From Leclercia sp. 29361 (GTDB lineage Bacteria; Pseudomonadota; Gammaproteobacteria; Enterobacterales; Enterobacteriaceae): a DNA stretch of 64,000 nucleotides. The notes beneath the pieces were generated by a model, which was given only the letters and a program-made list of their open reading frames with translations, was not told where the DNA came from and searched no databases. The stretch is taken from positions 4,879,775-4,943,774 of the forward strand of contig NZ_CP049786.1 of the NCBI RefSeq assembly GCF_011290365.1. Direction: 5' to 3'. Positions 13,718 through 25,447 of the stretch are shown piece by piece. Position 1 is the stretch's first letter. Each line of letters begins with the position of its first letter. Made by a program: the position numbers and the translations under genes.

Positions 13718-14647
13718 CTACCTCTGCTGACTTAAAAATTCATCGATCTCATTGCGCCAGGGTACAGAAGGCTGTGCGCCTGGACGAGTTACCGCAATGG
13801 CCGCCGCCGCATGGGCAAAACGAATCGCGGTATCCAGCGGCTCACCTTCCAGCAGCGCCGTGACCAGCGCACCATTAAAGGTATCGCCTGCGGCGATGGT
13901 ATCAACAGCTTTCACCTTAAAGCCGGGAACGCGACGACCTTCCCCCTCGACGCTGGCCCATACGCCACGGCTGCCAAGGGTAATGATGACCGTACTGATG
14001 CCTTTCTGGTGCAGGGCTTTCGCCGCGCGCGCCGCATCGTCATCGTTTTCAACGCGAATACCCGTCAGCTTTTCGGCTTCGTTTTCGTTAGGGGTGATGA
14101 TATCCACCAGCGCCAGCAACTCGTCTGATAATACACGGGCAGGCGCGGGATTAAGTACGACAGTGGTGTGATTTTCATGGGCAATTTTTGCCGCCGCCAG
14201 CACGCTTTCTACCGGCGTCTCCAGCTGCATCAGCAGCGCGTCGGCACTGGCGATACTCTCATGTTGCGCCGCCACGCGTTCAGCGGTCAGCGCCGCATTA
14301 GCACCTGCATGAATACCGATAACATTCTCACCTTCCGCGTTGACAAAAATCAGCGCCACGCCGGTTGATTCGCCTTCCACTACGCTGACCGGCGCAATAT
14401 CGATGTTGTCGCTTGCCAGCTGTTTGCGCACGCGCTCACCGGTATCGTCATCGCCGGTACAGGCGATAAAGGCGATGTTTGCGCCGCTGCGTCCGGCGGC
14501 GACCGCCTGGTTTGCGCCTTTGCCGCCAAAGGCGACCTGATAGCGTTTGCCGGTTACGGTTTCGCCCGGTGTCGGGAAAGCGTCAAGGTTAAGAATGTGA
14601 TCGGCATTAATGCTGCCAAGGACAACGAGCTTACCTGCGGTTTTCAT
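13718..14647 (-). CDS. rbsK: Ribokinase
   Basis: Phosphorylates ribose to ribose-5-phosphate with ATP, feeding the pentose phosphate pathway. PfkB-family signatures: the N-terminal substrate site GGKGANQAVAAGRSG and the C-terminal anion hole with catalytic Asp in DTIAAGDTFNGAL. I set the start at 14647 (MKTAGKLVVLGS), giving 309 residues as in E. coli. In-frame ATGs at 14650, 14662 and 14701 are alternatives with weaker family support. Confidence 0.95.
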   Translation of the reverse strand: MKTAGKLVVLGSINADHILNLDAFPTPGETVTGKRYQVAFGGKGANQAVAAGRSGANIAFIACTGDDDTGERVRKQLASDNIDIAPVSVVEGESTGVALIFVNAEGENVIGIHAGANAALTAERVAAQHESIASADALLMQLETPVESVLAAAKIAHENHTTVVLNPAPARVLSDELLALVDIITPNENEAEKLTGIRVENDDDAARAAKALHQKGISTVIITLGSRGVWASVEGEGRRVPGFKVKAVDTIAAGDTFNGALVTALLEGEPLDTAIRFAHAAAAIAVTRPGAQPSVPWRNEIDEFLSQQR

Positions 14648-14755
14648 CATTGAGGTGTCCATCTGAGAGTGCCACCGGGAGAACCCGGTGGCATATGCCA
14701 CGCTATTTCTTTATATGTTGTCCCTCAGGCAGCCGGTAGCTGCCTGAATCGCCTA

Positions 14756-15646
14756 TTACTGCTTGATGACCAGTTTCAGGTCAACAGGGTATTTAGCCTG
14801 AACTTTCTCGCCCTTCAGCACTTTGTCAGCAGTCTGCACGCCAGTCGCGCCGATCTGCTCAGGAAGCTGAGCAATGGTCGCAGCCAGTTTGCCATCGTTC
14901 ACCGCTTTTTCACCATCAGGCGTGCCGTCAAATCCGACAACCATCACATCCGATTTGCCTGCGGTTTGCAGAGCACGCAGTGCGCCCAGCGCCATTTCGT
15001 CGTTCTGTGCGAATACCGCTTTAACGTCCGGGTGAGCGGTCAGCAGGTTCTGCATTACGTTCAGACCTTTAGTACGGTCGAAGTCTGCCGGCTGGCTGGC
15101 CAGTACATTGAATTTGTGGGCAGCAACGGCCTGCTGGAAGCCTTCGCCACGCTCACGCGCTGCGGAAGTCCCGGCGATGCCCTGCAGTTCGATAACCTTG
15201 GCACCTTCGCCTGCTTTTTTGGCGATGTAGTCACCAGCGATTTTGCCGCCCAGCACGTTATCAGAGGCAATGTGGCTGACCACTTCGCCTTTAGACGCCT
15301 GACGGTCCAGGGTGATCACCGGGATATTGGCCTGGTTAGCCATCTTCACGGCGTTACCTACTGCATCGGAATCGGTCGGGTTGATCAACAGAATTTTGGT
15401 GCCGCGAACGGTTAAGTCCTGCACGTTAGCCAGCTCTTTCGCCGGGTTGTTCTGGGAATCCAGGATCACCAGGTTGTAGCCCAGCTTGTTGGCTTCTTTC
15501 TGCGCGCCATCCTTCAGGGAGACGAAGAACGGGTTGTTCAGGGTAGAAACCACCAGCGCGATGGTATCTTTCGCCATGGCGTTTGCACTCACAGTTGCGC
15601 TCAGCGCGACAGCAGAAACCAGGGTAGCCAGTTTTTTCATGTTCAT
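14756..15646 (-). CDS. rbsB: Ribose-binding periplasmic protein
   Basis: Captures ribose in the periplasm and delivers it to RbsCA; in E. coli it also signals to the Trg chemoreceptor. Sec signal peptide at residues 1-25 (cleavage after SANAMA, before [16 protein letters not shown]). Type I periplasmic binding fold, 296 residues. It lies 27 bases after rbsC. A 108-base gap to rbsK follows; it contains short palindromic sequence that could stabilise the rbsB part of the message. Confidence 0.97.
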   Translation of the reverse strand: MNMKKLATLVSAVALSATVSANAMAKDTIALVVSTLNNPFFVSLKDGAQKEANKLGYNLVILDSQNNPAKELANVQDLTVRGTKILLINPTDSDAVGNAVKMANQANIPVITLDRQASKGEVVSHIASDNVLGGKIAGDYIAKKAGEGAKVIELQGIAGTSAARERGEGFQQAVAAHKFNVLASQPADFDRTKGLNVMQNLLTAHPDVKAVFAQNDEMALGALRALQTAGKSDVMVVGFDGTPDGEKAVNDGKLAATIAQLPEQIGATGVQTADKVLKGEKVQAKYPVDLKLVIKQ

Positions 15647-15673
15647 ATCAAAGATGTCCTGTAGTGTCGTCAG

Positions 15674-16639
15674 TTACTGTTTTTTGTTGTCTACCAGTAC
15701 CGCCAGCAAAATCACTACCGCTTTGACGATCATCTGGTAATAGGAAGAAACACCTAACAAATTCAAACCATTGTTCAGGAAGCCGAGGATCAGCGCACCG
15801 ATCAACGTCCCTACGATACGACCTTTACCCCCTGCCAGGCTGGTACCGCCCAACACGACCGCAGCGATGGCATCCAGCTCATAACCGGTACCCGCCGTTG
15901 GCTGAGCAGAGGAGAGACGTGCCACCTCGATAATGCCCGCCAGCGAGGCCAGCAGGCCGCACAGGGAGTAGACGATAATTTTGACTTTATTGACGCTGAT
16001 GCCGGACAGACGCGTCGCCGCTTCGTTACCGCCTAGGGCATAGATATAACGACCCAGACGGGTGTGATGCAACATGTACCACGCCGCGAGGAACACCAGC
16101 CCCATGATCCACACCGGCGTCGGGATACCCAGCGGGCGGCCGATACCGAACCAGCCAAACAGATCGGCGTTGTCGGTAAAGCCGGTGTTCACCGGGCTAC
16201 CGTTGGTGTAGACCATGGTCACACCGCGCAGCAACAGCATCATCACCAGGGTGGCGATAAACGCCTGCACGCGGCCTTTCGCTACAATCATTCCGGTGAC
16301 GGCTCCAATCGCAGCGCCCAGCGCCAGGGCCGCTGCCACCGCCACCAGCGCGTTGACTTCAATCCCTACAATTGAAGCGGCAACCGCGCCGGTGAGCGCC
16401 AGCAGGGAACCGACGGACAGGTCGATACCCGACGTCAAAATCACCAGCGTCATCCCTACCGCCATAATGGCGTTGACGGACGTTTGCTGAAGGATGTTGA
16501 ACAGGTTATTTACGGTAAAAAAATTCGGGCTCATGGTGGAGACAATCGCGATCAGCACCAGCAGAGCAATCAGCGATTTTTGTTCCAGCAGCCATGCCTT
16601 AGTGAAATAGCGGCGTCCAGAAACAGCCTGGGTAGTCAT
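15674..16639 (-). CDS. rbsC: Ribose ABC transporter permease
   Basis: Membrane component of the ribose importer, 321 residues, with multiple hydrophobic segments and the sugar-permease signature GIDLSVGSLLALTGAVAAS in the middle of the protein. The C-terminus ends VDNKKQ, as in E. coli. It is preceded by rbsA with a 4-base gap and followed by rbsB. The operon order D-A-C-B-K-R is conserved. Confidence 0.96.
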   Translation of the reverse strand: MTTQAVSGRRYFTKAWLLEQKSLIALLVLIAIVSTMSPNFFTVNNLFNILQQTSVNAIMAVGMTLVILTSGIDLSVGSLLALTGAVAASIVGIEVNALVAVAAALALGAAIGAVTGMIVAKGRVQAFIATLVMMLLLRGVTMVYTNGSPVNTGFTDNADLFGWFGIGRPLGIPTPVWIMGLVFLAAWYMLHHTRLGRYIYALGGNEAATRLSGISVNKVKIIVYSLCGLLASLAGIIEVARLSSAQPTAGTGYELDAIAAVVLGGTSLAGGKGRIVGTLIGALILGFLNNGLNLLGVSSYYQMIVKAVVILLAVLVDNKKQ

Positions 16640-16643
16640 CTTC

Positions 16644-18149
16644 TTACTCCTGATCCACGCGATTAAGCTTGCCCACAGCGGCAGCCATCAGAATTTCCTG
16701 GGTGGCCTGCTCGCGACTGAATTCACCGCCGAGATGCCCTTCATGCATAACGATAATGCGATCGCTCATGCCTAATACTTCTGGCATCTCGGAAGAGACC
16801 AGAATGATGCTCAGCCCGTCAGCCTTGAACTGGTTGATGAGCTGATAAATCTCTTTCTTGGCGCCGACGTCCACACCGCGGGTTGGCTCATCGAGGATCA
16901 GCACCTTCGGACGGGTCATCAGGCCGCGGGCAATCGCCACTTTCTGCTGGTTACCGCCGGACAGCAGACCGATCGCCTGTTCCATCGACGGGGTTTTGAC
17001 GTTAAAGAGGCGGATAAAATCGCTGACGGCCTGCTGCTCGTCTTTATGCTTCAGGCTCCCACCGTTGCGGCTGAAGTAGCGCAGTGCGGTCAGGGACATG
17101 TTCTCTTTCACCGACATCCCCAGCACCAGGCCATCGCGCTTACGGTCTTCGGAGATATAGACGATACCGTTCGCCAGGCCATCCTGCGGAGAGCGGGTAA
17201 CCACTTCATGCCCATCGAGCGTGACATACCCGCTGGTGCGCGGCAGGGCACCGTACAGCACTTTCATCAGTTCGGTACGGCCAGCTCCCATCAGCCCGGC
17301 CACGCCGAGGATCTCGCCCTGGCGCAGCGTAAAGGAGACGTCGTTGACGCCCGGGCCGCACAGGTTATCGACCTTCAGGCGGATATCGCCCGGCTGCTTA
17401 TCAATGCGCGGGTACTGGTCTTCGAGCTTACGGCCCACCATCATCTCAATCAGCGTATCTTCGGTGAGGGTCACCACTTCACGCTCGGCAATAAACTGCC
17501 CGTCGCGGAAGACGGTCACGTCATCGCAGATCTCGAAGATCTCTTTCATACGGTGGGAGATGTAGACGATGCCGCGCCCCTGCGCTTTTAGCTCGCGGAT
17601 CACGCGGAACAGAGAGTCGGTTTCGGTATCGGTGAGGGCGTCGGTCGGCTCATCCATGACGATGACCCGGGATTCGAAGCTCAGCACCTTGGCGATCTCC
17701 ACCATCTGCTGATCGCCAATGGAAAGGTCACCCACCAGCCGATCGCTTTTGAAGCGCAGGTTCAGCTTCGCCAGCAGTTTGTCGGCTTCGGCATACATCT
17801 GTTTCCAGTCAATTTTGCCAAAGCGATTCACAAACTCGCGACCGAGGAAGATGTTCTCCGCGATGGACAGCTGCGGGATCAGGTTCAGCTCCTGGTGGAT
17901 GATGCCGATCCCGGCTTCCTGGGAGGATTTCGGGCCGGTGAAGGTGGTCTCTTTTCCGAGCCACAGCAGCGAACCGGCATCGCGTTGATAGATGCCGGTC
18001 AGCACTTTCATCATCGTGGATTTACCGGCGCCGTTTTCACCCACCAGCGCCATCACGCGGCCGGCATAGACGTTCAGTGCGGCACCGGAGAGGGCTTTTA
18101 CGCCCGGGAACGACTTATCGATCCCTTTCAGTTGCAGGAGTGCGTCCAT
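16644..18149 (-). CDS. rbsA: Ribose ABC transporter ATP-binding protein
   Basis: Double ATPase that powers ribose import. First cassette: Walker [10 protein letters not shown], signature-like [13 protein letters not shown], Walker [12 protein letters not shown]. Second cassette: degenerate Walker [13 protein letters not shown], signature [13 protein letters not shown], Walker [13 protein letters not shown]. The asymmetry is normal for the sugar class. I use ATG 18149 ([16 protein letters not shown]), which gives 501 residues as in E. coli; the frame runs on to 18194 through the end of rbsD, and that extension is not credible. Confidence 0.96.
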   Translation of the reverse strand: MDALLQLKGIDKSFPGVKALSGAALNVYAGRVMALVGENGAGKSTMMKVLTGIYQRDAGSLLWLGKETTFTGPKSSQEAGIGIIHQELNLIPQLSIAENIFLGREFVNRFGKIDWKQMYAEADKLLAKLNLRFKSDRLVGDLSIGDQQMVEIAKVLSFESRVIVMDEPTDALTDTETDSLFRVIRELKAQGRGIVYISHRMKEIFEICDDVTVFRDGQFIAEREVVTLTEDTLIEMMVGRKLEDQYPRIDKQPGDIRLKVDNLCGPGVNDVSFTLRQGEILGVAGLMGAGRTELMKVLYGALPRTSGYVTLDGHEVVTRSPQDGLANGIVYISEDRKRDGLVLGMSVKENMSLTALRYFSRNGGSLKHKDEQQAVSDFIRLFNVKTPSMEQAIGLLSGGNQQKVAIARGLMTRPKVLILDEPTRGVDVGAKKEIYQLINQFKADGLSIILVSSEMPEVLGMSDRIIVMHEGHLGGEFSREQATQEILMAAAVGKLNRVDQE

Positions 18150-18156
18150 GGTGGCC

Positions 18157-18576
18157 TCAGAAGGTGACGCCAGCACAGAGAATGATATTCGCATACGGGG
18201 AACACTCCCCGCTGCGAATAACCGCCTGGCTGTCAGCGGTATTTTTCTTGAACTGCTCGTGCGTTATGTAACTTATTTTTATGGTGTTTCCCTGGTGTTG
18301 TTGCAGCTGCTTGATATGGCCAAGCAACGTTTCGTGGAGCTGCGGATTATGTTGTTTGATTTCCGTTGCGAGAATAGCTTCCTCAACCTGCATCTCGGTT
18401 GTCACCACATCCAGTACCTGCATAAACGAGGGCACGCCCTGGGTTAATGCCAGATCAATACGCGTTGTACTGTGGGGAATGGGTAAACCGGCATCACAGA
18501 CCACCAGCGTATCGGTATGCCCAAGACGGGAGATGACCGATGAGACTTCAGAGTTGAGTACAGTGCCTTTCTTCAT
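18157..18576 (-). CDS. rbsD: D-ribose pyranase
   Basis: Converts beta-pyranose to beta-furanose ribose, the form used by ribokinase. It has 139 residues as in E. coli and carries the conserved histidine in [20 protein letters not shown] and the C-terminal [16 protein letters not shown]. First gene of the operon; the start codon is 14 bases from the proximal RbsR-type operator. It ends 7 bases before rbsA. Confidence 0.96.
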   Translation of the reverse strand: MKKGTVLNSEVSSVISRLGHTDTLVVCDAGLPIPHSTTRIDLALTQGVPSFMQVLDVVTTEMQVEEAILATEIKQHNPQLHETLLGHIKQLQQHQGNTIKISYITHEQFKKNTADSQAVIRSGECSPYANIILCAGVTF

Positions 18577-18590
18577 TTTCTTGCTCCACT

Positions 18591-18606
18591 AGCGAAACGT
18601 TTCGCT
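18591..18606 (-). promoter_or_regulatory. RbsR-type operator 1 (proximal)
   Basis: Perfect 16-bp palindrome AGCGAAACGTTTCGCT with a central CG, the LacI/GalR-family operator form known for RbsR. It is 14 bases upstream of the rbsD start codon, so bound repressor would cover the 5' leader or the transcription start. Confidence 0.9.
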
Positions 18607-18659
18607 GGCGTCAGTTTAATCTTACCGATGCGCAGAAAACCACCATGGCGTTGCAGATT

Positions 18660-18685
18660 TGTGATCGTTGTCGAAACGTTTCGCT
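18660..18685 (-). promoter_or_regulatory. RbsR-type operator 2 overlapping a CRP-like site
   Basis: GTCGAAACGTTTCGCT (18670-18685) is a second copy of the RbsR palindrome, 79 bp centre to centre from the first. It overlaps TGTGA-N6-TCGAA (18660-18675), a CRP-like site with one perfect and one partial half. The geometry suggests looping between operators and competition between RbsR and CRP. Both are inferences. Confidence 0.65.
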
Positions 18686-18718
18686 AAGTGAAATGCGGGA
18701 GAGAAAAAGGGGGGATTT

Positions 18719-18786
18719 GCCGGGTGGCGCTGCGCTTGCGCGGGCCTACAAAACCGTAGGCCCGCGCAAGCGAAGCGCCGCCGGGC
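18719..18786. repeat. Paired REP palindrome between rbs promoter and kup
   Basis: Two REP-like units facing each other: GCCGGGTGGCGCTGCGCTTG... and its inverted copy ...CAAGCGAAGCGCCGCCGGGC, with GGCCTAC / GTAGGCC at the centre. The whole can fold as one long hairpin. It lies 6 bases from the kup stop codon and probably ends or protects the kup transcript. Confidence 0.8.
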
Positions 18787-18791
18787 ATATC

Positions 18792-20660
18792 TTAAATCTC
18801 GACCTGTGTCCCTAACTCAATTACGCGGTTAGGCGGGATCTCGAACTGGTCGGGCGCACGCAGGGCGTTACGCTGGAGAATAAGGTAGAGCTTGCCGCGC
18901 AGGCGCAGATACCACGGGCGTTTGCCGATGATCAGCGACTCGTGCGACATAAAGAACGAGGTCTCCATCATCCGGCAGCTTAAGCCTTCCAGACCGCAGC
19001 GGTGGAACACCTCTTCCACGTTCGGGGTTTCGCGCCAGCCATAGCTGGCCACTACGCGCCAGAAGGTGGGCGAAAGCTGCTCTATCTGCACGCGGCGAAC
19101 ATTATGCACATACGGCGCATCTTCGGTACGCAGCGTCAGGAGGATCACCCGCTCATGCAGGACCTTGTTGTGCTTGAGGTTGTGCATCAGGGCAAACGGA
19201 ATCACGTTCAGCGCACGCGACATATAGACTGCCGTACCCGGCACACGCACCGGCGGGGATTTCTCCAGCGAGACGATCATCGCATCCAGAGAATTACCGT
19301 GCTCATGCATCCGACGCAGCAGGCGGAAACGCTCGCTCTTCCAGGTGGTCATCACAATGAACATCACCATACCCAGCGTCAGTGGCAGCCAGCCGCCGGA
19401 GACAATCTTGTCGAGGTTGGCCGAAAACAGCGGAATATCAATACAGAGGAAGCCGACCAGAATCATTCCCACGAGGAATTTATTCCAGTGCCAGTTGCGG
19501 TACGCCACCGTGGTGGAGAGGATGGAGGTCAGCACCATCGTCCCGGTGACGGCGATACCGTAGGCTGCCGCCAGGTTACTGGAGTGCTCGAAGCTGACGA
19601 TCACAATCACTACCGCGAAATAGAGCAGCCAGTTAATGAACGGGATGTAGATCTGGCCCGACTCCATCTCAGAGGTATGAATGATGCGCATCGGGGAGAG
19701 ATAACCCAGACGTACGGCCTGACGGGTCAGGGAGAAGACGCCAGAGATCACCGCCTGAGAGGCAATCACCGTCGCCAGCGTGGCGAGGATCAGCATCGGC
19801 ACCAGCGCCCAGTCCGGGGCCAGCAGGAAGAACGGGTTTTTAATCGCTTCCGGATGTTTAAGCAGCAGCGCGCCCTGGCCAAAGTAGTTCAACACCAGCG
19901 ACGGCAGCACCACCATAAACCAGGCCACACGAATAGGCAGTTTGCCGAAGTGCCCCATATCGGCATACAGCGCCTCAACCCCGGTGATGGAGAGCACCAC
20001 GGCGCCCAAGGCGATAAACGACACGGTTTTGTATTCGAGGAAGAAGTGCACCGCCCACATCGGGTTCAGCGCATGCAGCACGTCCGGATTCGCAATAATG
20101 CTGCGTAACCCCAGCACCGCGAGGATCAGGAACCAGGCCAGCATAATCGGCGCGAAGAGTTTTCCCACCAGCCCGGTGCCGTGCTTCTGAATCACAAACA
20201 GCAGGGTCAGCACAAGAATGGCCAGCGGAACGACCCATTCCTCAAGCTGCGGCGCGACAATCTCAAGCCCTTCGATTGCCGACAGCACGGAGATAGCTGG
20301 TGTGATCACCACTTCGCCATAGAAGAAGCTGCCGCCAATCAGCCCGATAATCACCAGGAAGGAGGTCATTTTGGGTGAGGTGTAGCGCCCGGCCAGCGAC
20401 ATTAAGGTCAGGATCCCACCTTCACCGGCATTATCTGCGCGCATGACAAAGGAGAGATATTTAACGGAGACCACTAAGATCAGGAGCCAAAAGATAAGAG
20501 ACAAAAAACCAAAAACAGCGTCGCGTTCCACGCCGAAACCAAACTGACCGGACAAACATTCACGAAGCGTATAAAGCGGGCTGGTGCCGATATCACCGTA
20601 CACAACCCCGATCGCCGCGAGCGTTATTGCGGGTAATGATTGCTTATTATCAGTGCTCAT
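18792..20660 (-). CDS. kup: Low-affinity potassium transporter Kup
   Basis: Constitutive K+/H+ symporter of the HAK/KUP family, important at low pH. It has 622 residues as in E. coli. The N-terminus carries the family signature [14 protein letters not shown] at the first membrane segment. About 12 hydrophobic segments fill the first 430 residues, and a cytoplasmic domain of about 190 residues follows. It is transcribed alone, divergent from ravA. The 222 bases to ravA (20661-20882) show no other feature I can support. Confidence 0.96.
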   Translation of the reverse strand: MSTDNKQSLPAITLAAIGVVYGDIGTSPLYTLRECLSGQFGFGVERDAVFGFLSLIFWLLILVVSVKYLSFVMRADNAGEGGILTLMSLAGRYTSPKMTSFLVIIGLIGGSFFYGEVVITPAISVLSAIEGLEIVAPQLEEWVVPLAILVLTLLFVIQKHGTGLVGKLFAPIMLAWFLILAVLGLRSIIANPDVLHALNPMWAVHFFLEYKTVSFIALGAVVLSITGVEALYADMGHFGKLPIRVAWFMVVLPSLVLNYFGQGALLLKHPEAIKNPFFLLAPDWALVPMLILATLATVIASQAVISGVFSLTRQAVRLGYLSPMRIIHTSEMESGQIYIPFINWLLYFAVVIVIVSFEHSSNLAAAYGIAVTGTMVLTSILSTTVAYRNWHWNKFLVGMILVGFLCIDIPLFSANLDKIVSGGWLPLTLGMVMFIVMTTWKSERFRLLRRMHEHGNSLDAMIVSLEKSPPVRVPGTAVYMSRALNVIPFALMHNLKHNKVLHERVILLTLRTEDAPYVHNVRRVQIEQLSPTFWRVVASYGWRETPNVEEVFHRCGLEGLSCRMMETSFFMSHESLIIGKRPWYLRLRGKLYLILQRNALRAPDQFEIPPNRVIELGTQVEI

Positions 20661-20882
20661 AGACTAGTCTTTTCGTTTATATAACAAATGTGTGCTTAGT
20701 CCCTTGGCCCACAAAAAGCGCACAGTATGCACGATTAATCGTAGAATCGTACCCCTAAATGCGCCCGCATTAACATAGCGCAAAGAAAATAGCACCGTAG
20801 TTCAGTCTATTACCAGCCCAGAACGAAACGTCTATACTCGCTTCAATTAGCCGGGTGTACGGCGAAAGGATGCAAAACAATT

Positions 20883-22379
20883 ATGGCTCACACTCATTTA
20901 TTAGCAGAAAGAATTTCCCGTCTCAGCGGCGCGCTGGAAAAAGGGCTATTTGAACGTAGCCATGCCATCCGCCTCTGTTTACTGGCGGCACTGAGCGGTG
21001 AAAGCGTCTTTCTGCTGGGGCCGCCCGGCATCGCAAAAAGCCTGATTGCCCGCCGGCTGAAATTCGCCTTTCAACATGCCAGAGCCTTTGAGTATTTGAT
21101 GACCCGCTTTTCCACACCGGAAGAGGTATTTGGCCCCCTCTCCATTCAGGCGTTAAAAGATGAAGGGCGCTATGAGCGTTTGACGGCGGGCTACCTGCCG
21201 GAAGCGGAGATCGTTTTTCTCGATGAAATCTGGAAAGCTGGCCCCGCAATCCTGAATACCCTGCTCACCGCCATCAACGAACGTCGGTTCCGCAATGGCG
21301 CGTTTGAAGAAAAAATCCCGATGCGCCTGCTGGTGGCGGCCTCCAACGAACTGCCGGAAGCCGACAGCAGCCTCGAAGCCTTATATGACCGCATGCTGAT
21401 CCGCCTGTGGCTCGACAAAGTGCAGGACAAAGCGAACTTCCGCTCGCTGCTGATTAGCCAGCAGGATGAAAACGATAACCCGGTCCCTGCCGCCCTGCAG
21501 GTGACGGATGAAGAGTACCAACAGTGGCAGCAGGATATTGGCACAATCAAACTGCCGGATACGGTATTTGACCTGGTCTTTATGCTGCGCCAGCAGCTGG
21601 ATGCCCTGCCGGGCGCGCCTTACGTCTCCGATCGTCGCTGGAAGAAAGCCATTCGTCTCCTGCAGGCCAGCGCCCTGTTCAGCGGCCGCGATGCGGTTGC
21701 TCCTATCGATCTGATCCTGCTGAAAGATTGCCTGTGGCATGACGCTAACGGTATGAATCTGATGCAGCAGCAGCTGGAAATATTGATGACCGGACACGCG
21801 TGGGGGCAGCAGGAGATGCTGAACCAGCTCGGGGCCATCACCCAGCGCCGCCTTCAGCTTCAGCAGCAGCAAAGCGATAAAACCGCCCTGCGCGTCAGCC
21901 GTCAGAGCGGCATGTTTGCCCGCCGCCCGCACTACGAATTGCCGACCGAACTGAGCGAATCCACCCTGACATTGCTCCTCCAGCAGCCGCTTAAGCTCCA
22001 TGATATGCAGGTCATTCACATCACCATTGAGCGTGAAGCCCTGTCGCTGTGGCTGAGCAAAGGCGGCGAGATCCGCGGCAAACTCAACGGCATCGGCTTT
22101 GCCCAGCAGCTCAATATGGAAGTGGACGGCAGCCTGCATCTGGTGATCCGCGACGTCAGCCTGCAGGGATCGCGCCTTGCGCTGCCCGGCACCGCCTCTG
22201 ACAGCGTTCCGGAAGAGATCAAACAGCAGCTGGAAGCGCTGGATAATCAGTGGCACCTGCAGCACACCCGCTTCAGCGAGCAGCAAAAATGTCTGTTTAT
22301 CCACAGCGACTGGCTGGGCCGCATTGAATCCAGCCTGCAGGACGTGAGCGCGCAGATCAAACAGGCGCGTCAATGCTGA
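20883..22379 (+). CDS. ravA: MoxR-type AAA+ ATPase RavA
   Basis: Hexameric AAA+ ATPase. In E. coli it binds the lysine decarboxylase LdcI and works with ViaA on respiratory complexes and stress. Walker A GPPGIAKS (about residues 43-50), Walker [13 protein letters not shown], sensor region [22 protein letters not shown]. It has 498 residues, matching E. coli. It overlaps viaA by 7 bases, a MoxR plus VWA pair typical of this chaperone class. Confidence 0.96.
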   Translation: MAHTHLLAERISRLSGALEKGLFERSHAIRLCLLAALSGESVFLLGPPGIAKSLIARRLKFAFQHARAFEYLMTRFSTPEEVFGPLSIQALKDEGRYERLTAGYLPEAEIVFLDEIWKAGPAILNTLLTAINERRFRNGAFEEKIPMRLLVAASNELPEADSSLEALYDRMLIRLWLDKVQDKANFRSLLISQQDENDNPVPAALQVTDEEYQQWQQDIGTIKLPDTVFDLVFMLRQQLDALPGAPYVSDRRWKKAIRLLQASALFSGRDAVAPIDLILLKDCLWHDANGMNLMQQQLEILMTGHAWGQQEMLNQLGAITQRRLQLQQQQSDKTALRVSRQSGMFARRPHYELPTELSESTLTLLLQQPLKLHDMQVIHITIEREALSLWLSKGGEIRGKLNGIGFAQQLNMEVDGSLHLVIRDVSLQGSRLALPGTASDSVPEEIKQQLEALDNQWHLQHTRFSEQQKCLFIHSDWLGRIESSLQDVSAQIKQARQC

Positions 22380-23824
22380 CGCTGGACACGCTCAACGTTA
22401 TGCTTGCCGTCGGCGAGGAGGGCATGATCGAAGAGATCATCCTGACCCTGCTGGCCTCGCCACAGCTGGCTCTCTTTTTCGAAAAATTCCCCCGACTTAA
22501 AACCGCCATCACCGACGATCTTCCGCGCTGGCGGGAAAATTTACGTAAAAGGCTGAAAGATACCCGCGTCCCGCCAGAGCTCACCGAAGAGGTGATGTGC
22601 TATCAGCAGAGCCAGCTGCTCTCCACGCCCCAGCTGATCGTCCAGCTACCGCAAATTTTAACCCTGCTGGACAAGGTGCACTCCCCTTATGCCAGCCAGG
22701 CCCGACAGCTGGTGGTGGATAACGCCACCTTTACGCCCGCTCTGCATACCCTGTTTTTACAGCGCTGGCGATTAAGCCTGGTGGTACAGGCTACCTCCCT
22801 CAATCAGCAGTTAATGGAAGAGGAGCGCGAGCAGCTGCTCAGCGAAGTGCAGGAGCGCATGACCTTAGCCGGTGCGCTGGAGCCGGTGCTGGTGGAGAAT
22901 GAAAACGCCGCCGGTCGCCTGTGGGATATGAGCGCCGGCCAGCTGAAGCGGGGTGATTATCAGCTTATCGTCCGCTACGGTGACTTTCTGGCTCAGCAGC
23001 CGGAGCTGATGCAGCTGGCGGAACAGCTGGGCCGCTCCCGGGAGGCGAAGTCGGTGCCAAAAAAGGATGCCCCGCTGGAAACCTTCCGCACCCTGGTGCG
23101 CGAACCGGCGACGGTGCCGGAGCAGGTGGACGGGCTGCAGCAGAGCGACGACATTCTGCGCCTGCTACCGCCCGAGCTGGCAACCCTGGGTATTACGGAA
23201 CTGGAGTATGAATTTTACCGTCGGCTGGTGGAGAAGCAGCTCCTGACCTATCGCCTGCAGGGTGATGCCTGGCGAGAGAAGGTCAGCCAACGCCCGGCCG
23301 TGCACCAGGATTTCGATGAGCAGCCCCGCGGGCCGTTTATCGTCTGCGTGGATACCTCGGGTTCAATGGGCGGCTTTAACGAGCAGTGCGCCAAAGCCTT
23401 TTGCCTGGCCCTGATGCGGGTGGCGCTCGCCGACAGACGGCGCTGCTTTATCATGCTGTTTTCCAGCGAGGTGGTGGGCTACGAGCTTTCGGGCCAGCAC
23501 GGCCTCGAGCAGGCGATCCGCTTCTTAAGCCAGCGCTTTCGCGGCGGGACCGATCTCGCCAGCTGTTTTCGCGCCATTATCGAGCGAATGCAGGGCGGAG
23601 AGTGGTATGACGCCGACGCGGTGGTGATCTCGGATTTTATTGCCCAGCGCTTGCCGGATGAGGTGGTGAGTAAAGTGAAGGTGTTGCAGCGGGAACATCA
23701 GCATCGTTTTCACGCGGTGGCGATGTCCACCCATGGAAAACCCGGCATCATGCGCATCTTCGATCATATCTGGCGCTTTGATACCGGGTTGCGTAGCCGC
23801 CTGCTGCGGCGCTGGAAACGCTAA
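22373..23824 (+). CDS. viaA: VWA-domain cochaperone ViaA
   Basis: Partner of RavA. It has 483 residues with a helical N-terminal region and a C-terminal von Willebrand A domain. The MIDAS metal site is DTSGSM in [14 protein letters not shown], with the supporting threonine in [11 protein letters not shown] and the aspartate in VVISDFIA. The start ATG lies inside the end of ravA, so the two are translationally coupled. The stop codon abuts the stop of convergent asnA with no spacer and no hairpin that I can see. Confidence 0.95.
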   Translation: MLTLDTLNVMLAVGEEGMIEEIILTLLASPQLALFFEKFPRLKTAITDDLPRWRENLRKRLKDTRVPPELTEEVMCYQQSQLLSTPQLIVQLPQILTLLDKVHSPYASQARQLVVDNATFTPALHTLFLQRWRLSLVVQATSLNQQLMEEEREQLLSEVQERMTLAGALEPVLVENENAAGRLWDMSAGQLKRGDYQLIVRYGDFLAQQPELMQLAEQLGRSREAKSVPKKDAPLETFRTLVREPATVPEQVDGLQQSDDILRLLPPELATLGITELEYEFYRRLVEKQLLTYRLQGDAWREKVSQRPAVHQDFDEQPRGPFIVCVDTSGSMGGFNEQCAKAFCLALMRVALADRRRCFIMLFSSEVVGYELSGQHGLEQAIRFLSQRFRGGTDLASCFRAIIERMQGGEWYDADAVVISDFIAQRLPDEVVSKVKVLQREHQHRFHAVAMSTHGKPGIMRIFDHIWRFDTGLRSRLLRRWKR

Positions 23825-24817
23825 TTACAGCAGCGCATCCACGCTGTCACGAACCTGCTGCGGCCATACACCACACTGAACCTGGCCGATATGGGACAGC
23901 TGCAGCAGTAACATAGTCAGACGAGACTGGCCAATGCCGCCACCGATGGTCTGCGGCATCTCACCGCGCAGCAGAGCCTGGTGCCACTCCAGCTTGAGAC
24001 GATCTTCATCCCCGGTGATGGCCAGCTGACGCTGCAGCGCGTCGGCATCAACGCGGATCCCCATGGAGGAGAGCTCAAACGCATCTTCCAGAATCGGGTT
24101 CCACACCAGGATATCGCCGTTCAGACCGGCGAGGCCGCTTTCACCTTCGCTGCTCCAGTCATCATAATCCGGCGCACGGACATCGTGACGCTGACCATGA
24201 GACAGCTTGCCGCCGATGCCAATCAGGAATACCGCACCCAGCTCTTTAGCGATCGCACGCTCACGGCCTTTGGCATCCAGATCCGGGAAGCGGGTCAACA
24301 GCTCCTGGCTATGAACAAACTGGATCGTCTCCGGCAGGAACGGGGTCAGACCAAACTCTTTGCTGACTGCCGCTTCGGTCTCTTTGATCCCGGCATAAAT
24401 GGCTTCTACCGTCGCTTTCAGCGTGCGGGTATGACGCTCGCCATCACCCATGACACGTTCCCAGTCCCACTGGTCAACGTACACAGAGTGAATAGCGGTA
24501 AGACGGTCTTCATCAGGGCGAAGGGCTTTCATGTGCGTGTAAAGCCCTTCGCCCGCGCTGAAGTCGTGTTGTCCCAGAGTTTGACGCTTCCACTTCGCAA
24601 GGGAATGAACCACTTCGAACTGGGCGTCTGGCAGTGTTTTCACTTTTACCTGTACCGCTTTTTCGCAACCAGACAGGTTGTCCTGCGTCCCGTCCCCCAC
24701 GCGGCTTAAGATCGGTGCCTGGACTTCAATAAGACCAAGCTTCTCTTCCAGCTGGCGGGAAAAATGGGATTTAACGAAACTGATCTGGCGTTGTTGTGCG
24801 ATGTAAGCGGTTTTCAT
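23825..24817 (-). CDS. asnA: Ammonia-dependent asparagine synthetase A
   Basis: Makes asparagine from aspartate, ammonia and ATP in the cytoplasm. It has 330 residues and the class II synthetase-like fold. Conserved stretches include [21 protein letters not shown] at the start and [16 protein letters not shown] near the end, which holds the ATP-binding arginine. It is divergent from asnC, and the 150-base gap (24818-24967) should hold the AsnC-activated asnA promoter. Confidence 0.96.
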   Translation of the reverse strand: MKTAYIAQQRQISFVKSHFSRQLEEKLGLIEVQAPILSRVGDGTQDNLSGCEKAVQVKVKTLPDAQFEVVHSLAKWKRQTLGQHDFSAGEGLYTHMKALRPDEDRLTAIHSVYVDQWDWERVMGDGERHTRTLKATVEAIYAGIKETEAAVSKEFGLTPFLPETIQFVHSQELLTRFPDLDAKGRERAIAKELGAVFLIGIGGKLSHGQRHDVRAPDYDDWSSEGESGLAGLNGDILVWNPILEDAFELSSMGIRVDADALQRQLAITGDEDRLKLEWHQALLRGEMPQTIGGGIGQSRLTMLLLQLSHIGQVQCGVWPQQVRDSVDALL

Positions 24818-24967
24818 TATTTATACTCCTGCGTCCTGTTGGCATTGATTAAGCAACAAAAAAGGACGTCTTTCAATAATCCAACAATAAAACTCCGTCA
24901 TGACTTTTGATTCGTTAAAATTAAACGCTACAATAGAGTTATTCATTAATCTTCATAAGAAAAAGCT

Positions 24968-25426
24968 ATGGAAAATTATCAGATCGACAATCTGGACCGC
25001 GGCATCCTTGAGGCGCTGATGGCCAATGCCCGCACGGCCTATGCCGAACTGGCCAAACAGTTTGGCGTCAGCCCGGGCACTATTCATGTGCGCGTAGAGA
25101 AGATGAAGCAGGCGGGGATCATTACCGGGGCGCGTATTGACGTTAGCCCCAAACAGCTGGGGTACGACGTCTGCTGCTTTATCGGCATCATTCTGAAGAG
25201 CGCCAAAGACTACCCCTCGGCGCTGGCAAAGCTCAACGCGCTGGAGGAGGTGACCGAGGCTTACTACACCACCGGGCACTACAGCATCTTTATTAAGGTG
25301 ATGTGCCGATCGATCGACGCCCTGCAGCAGGTACTTATCAACAAGATCCAAACAATTGATGAAATTCAGTCCACCGAGACGCTGATCTCCCTGCAGAACC
25401 CGATCATGCGTACCATCCGCCCCTGA
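24968..25426 (+). CDS. asnC: Asparagine-responsive regulator AsnC
   Basis: Lrp/AsnC-family regulator. It activates asnA when asparagine is low and represses itself; in E. coli it also affects mnmG. It has 152 residues: helix-turn-helix at residues 20-45 (YAELAKQFGVSPGTIHVRVEKMK) and a C-terminal RAM ligand domain of about 80 residues (YYTTGHYSIFIKVM region). The gene points toward mioC and oriC as in E. coli. Confidence 0.96.
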   Translation: MENYQIDNLDRGILEALMANARTAYAELAKQFGVSPGTIHVRVEKMKQAGIITGARIDVSPKQLGYDVCCFIGIILKSAKDYPSALAKLNALEEVTEAYYTTGHYSIFIKVMCRSIDALQQVLINKIQTIDEIQSTETLISLQNPIMRTIRP

Positions 25427-25447
25427 TCGGGCAAATTCATTCCCACA

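Noticed and set aside
13811..20378. Plus-strand frames opposite rbs and kup (for example 19002-20108)
   Set aside because: Low-complexity His/Arg/Gln-rich antisense frames over well-supported genes.
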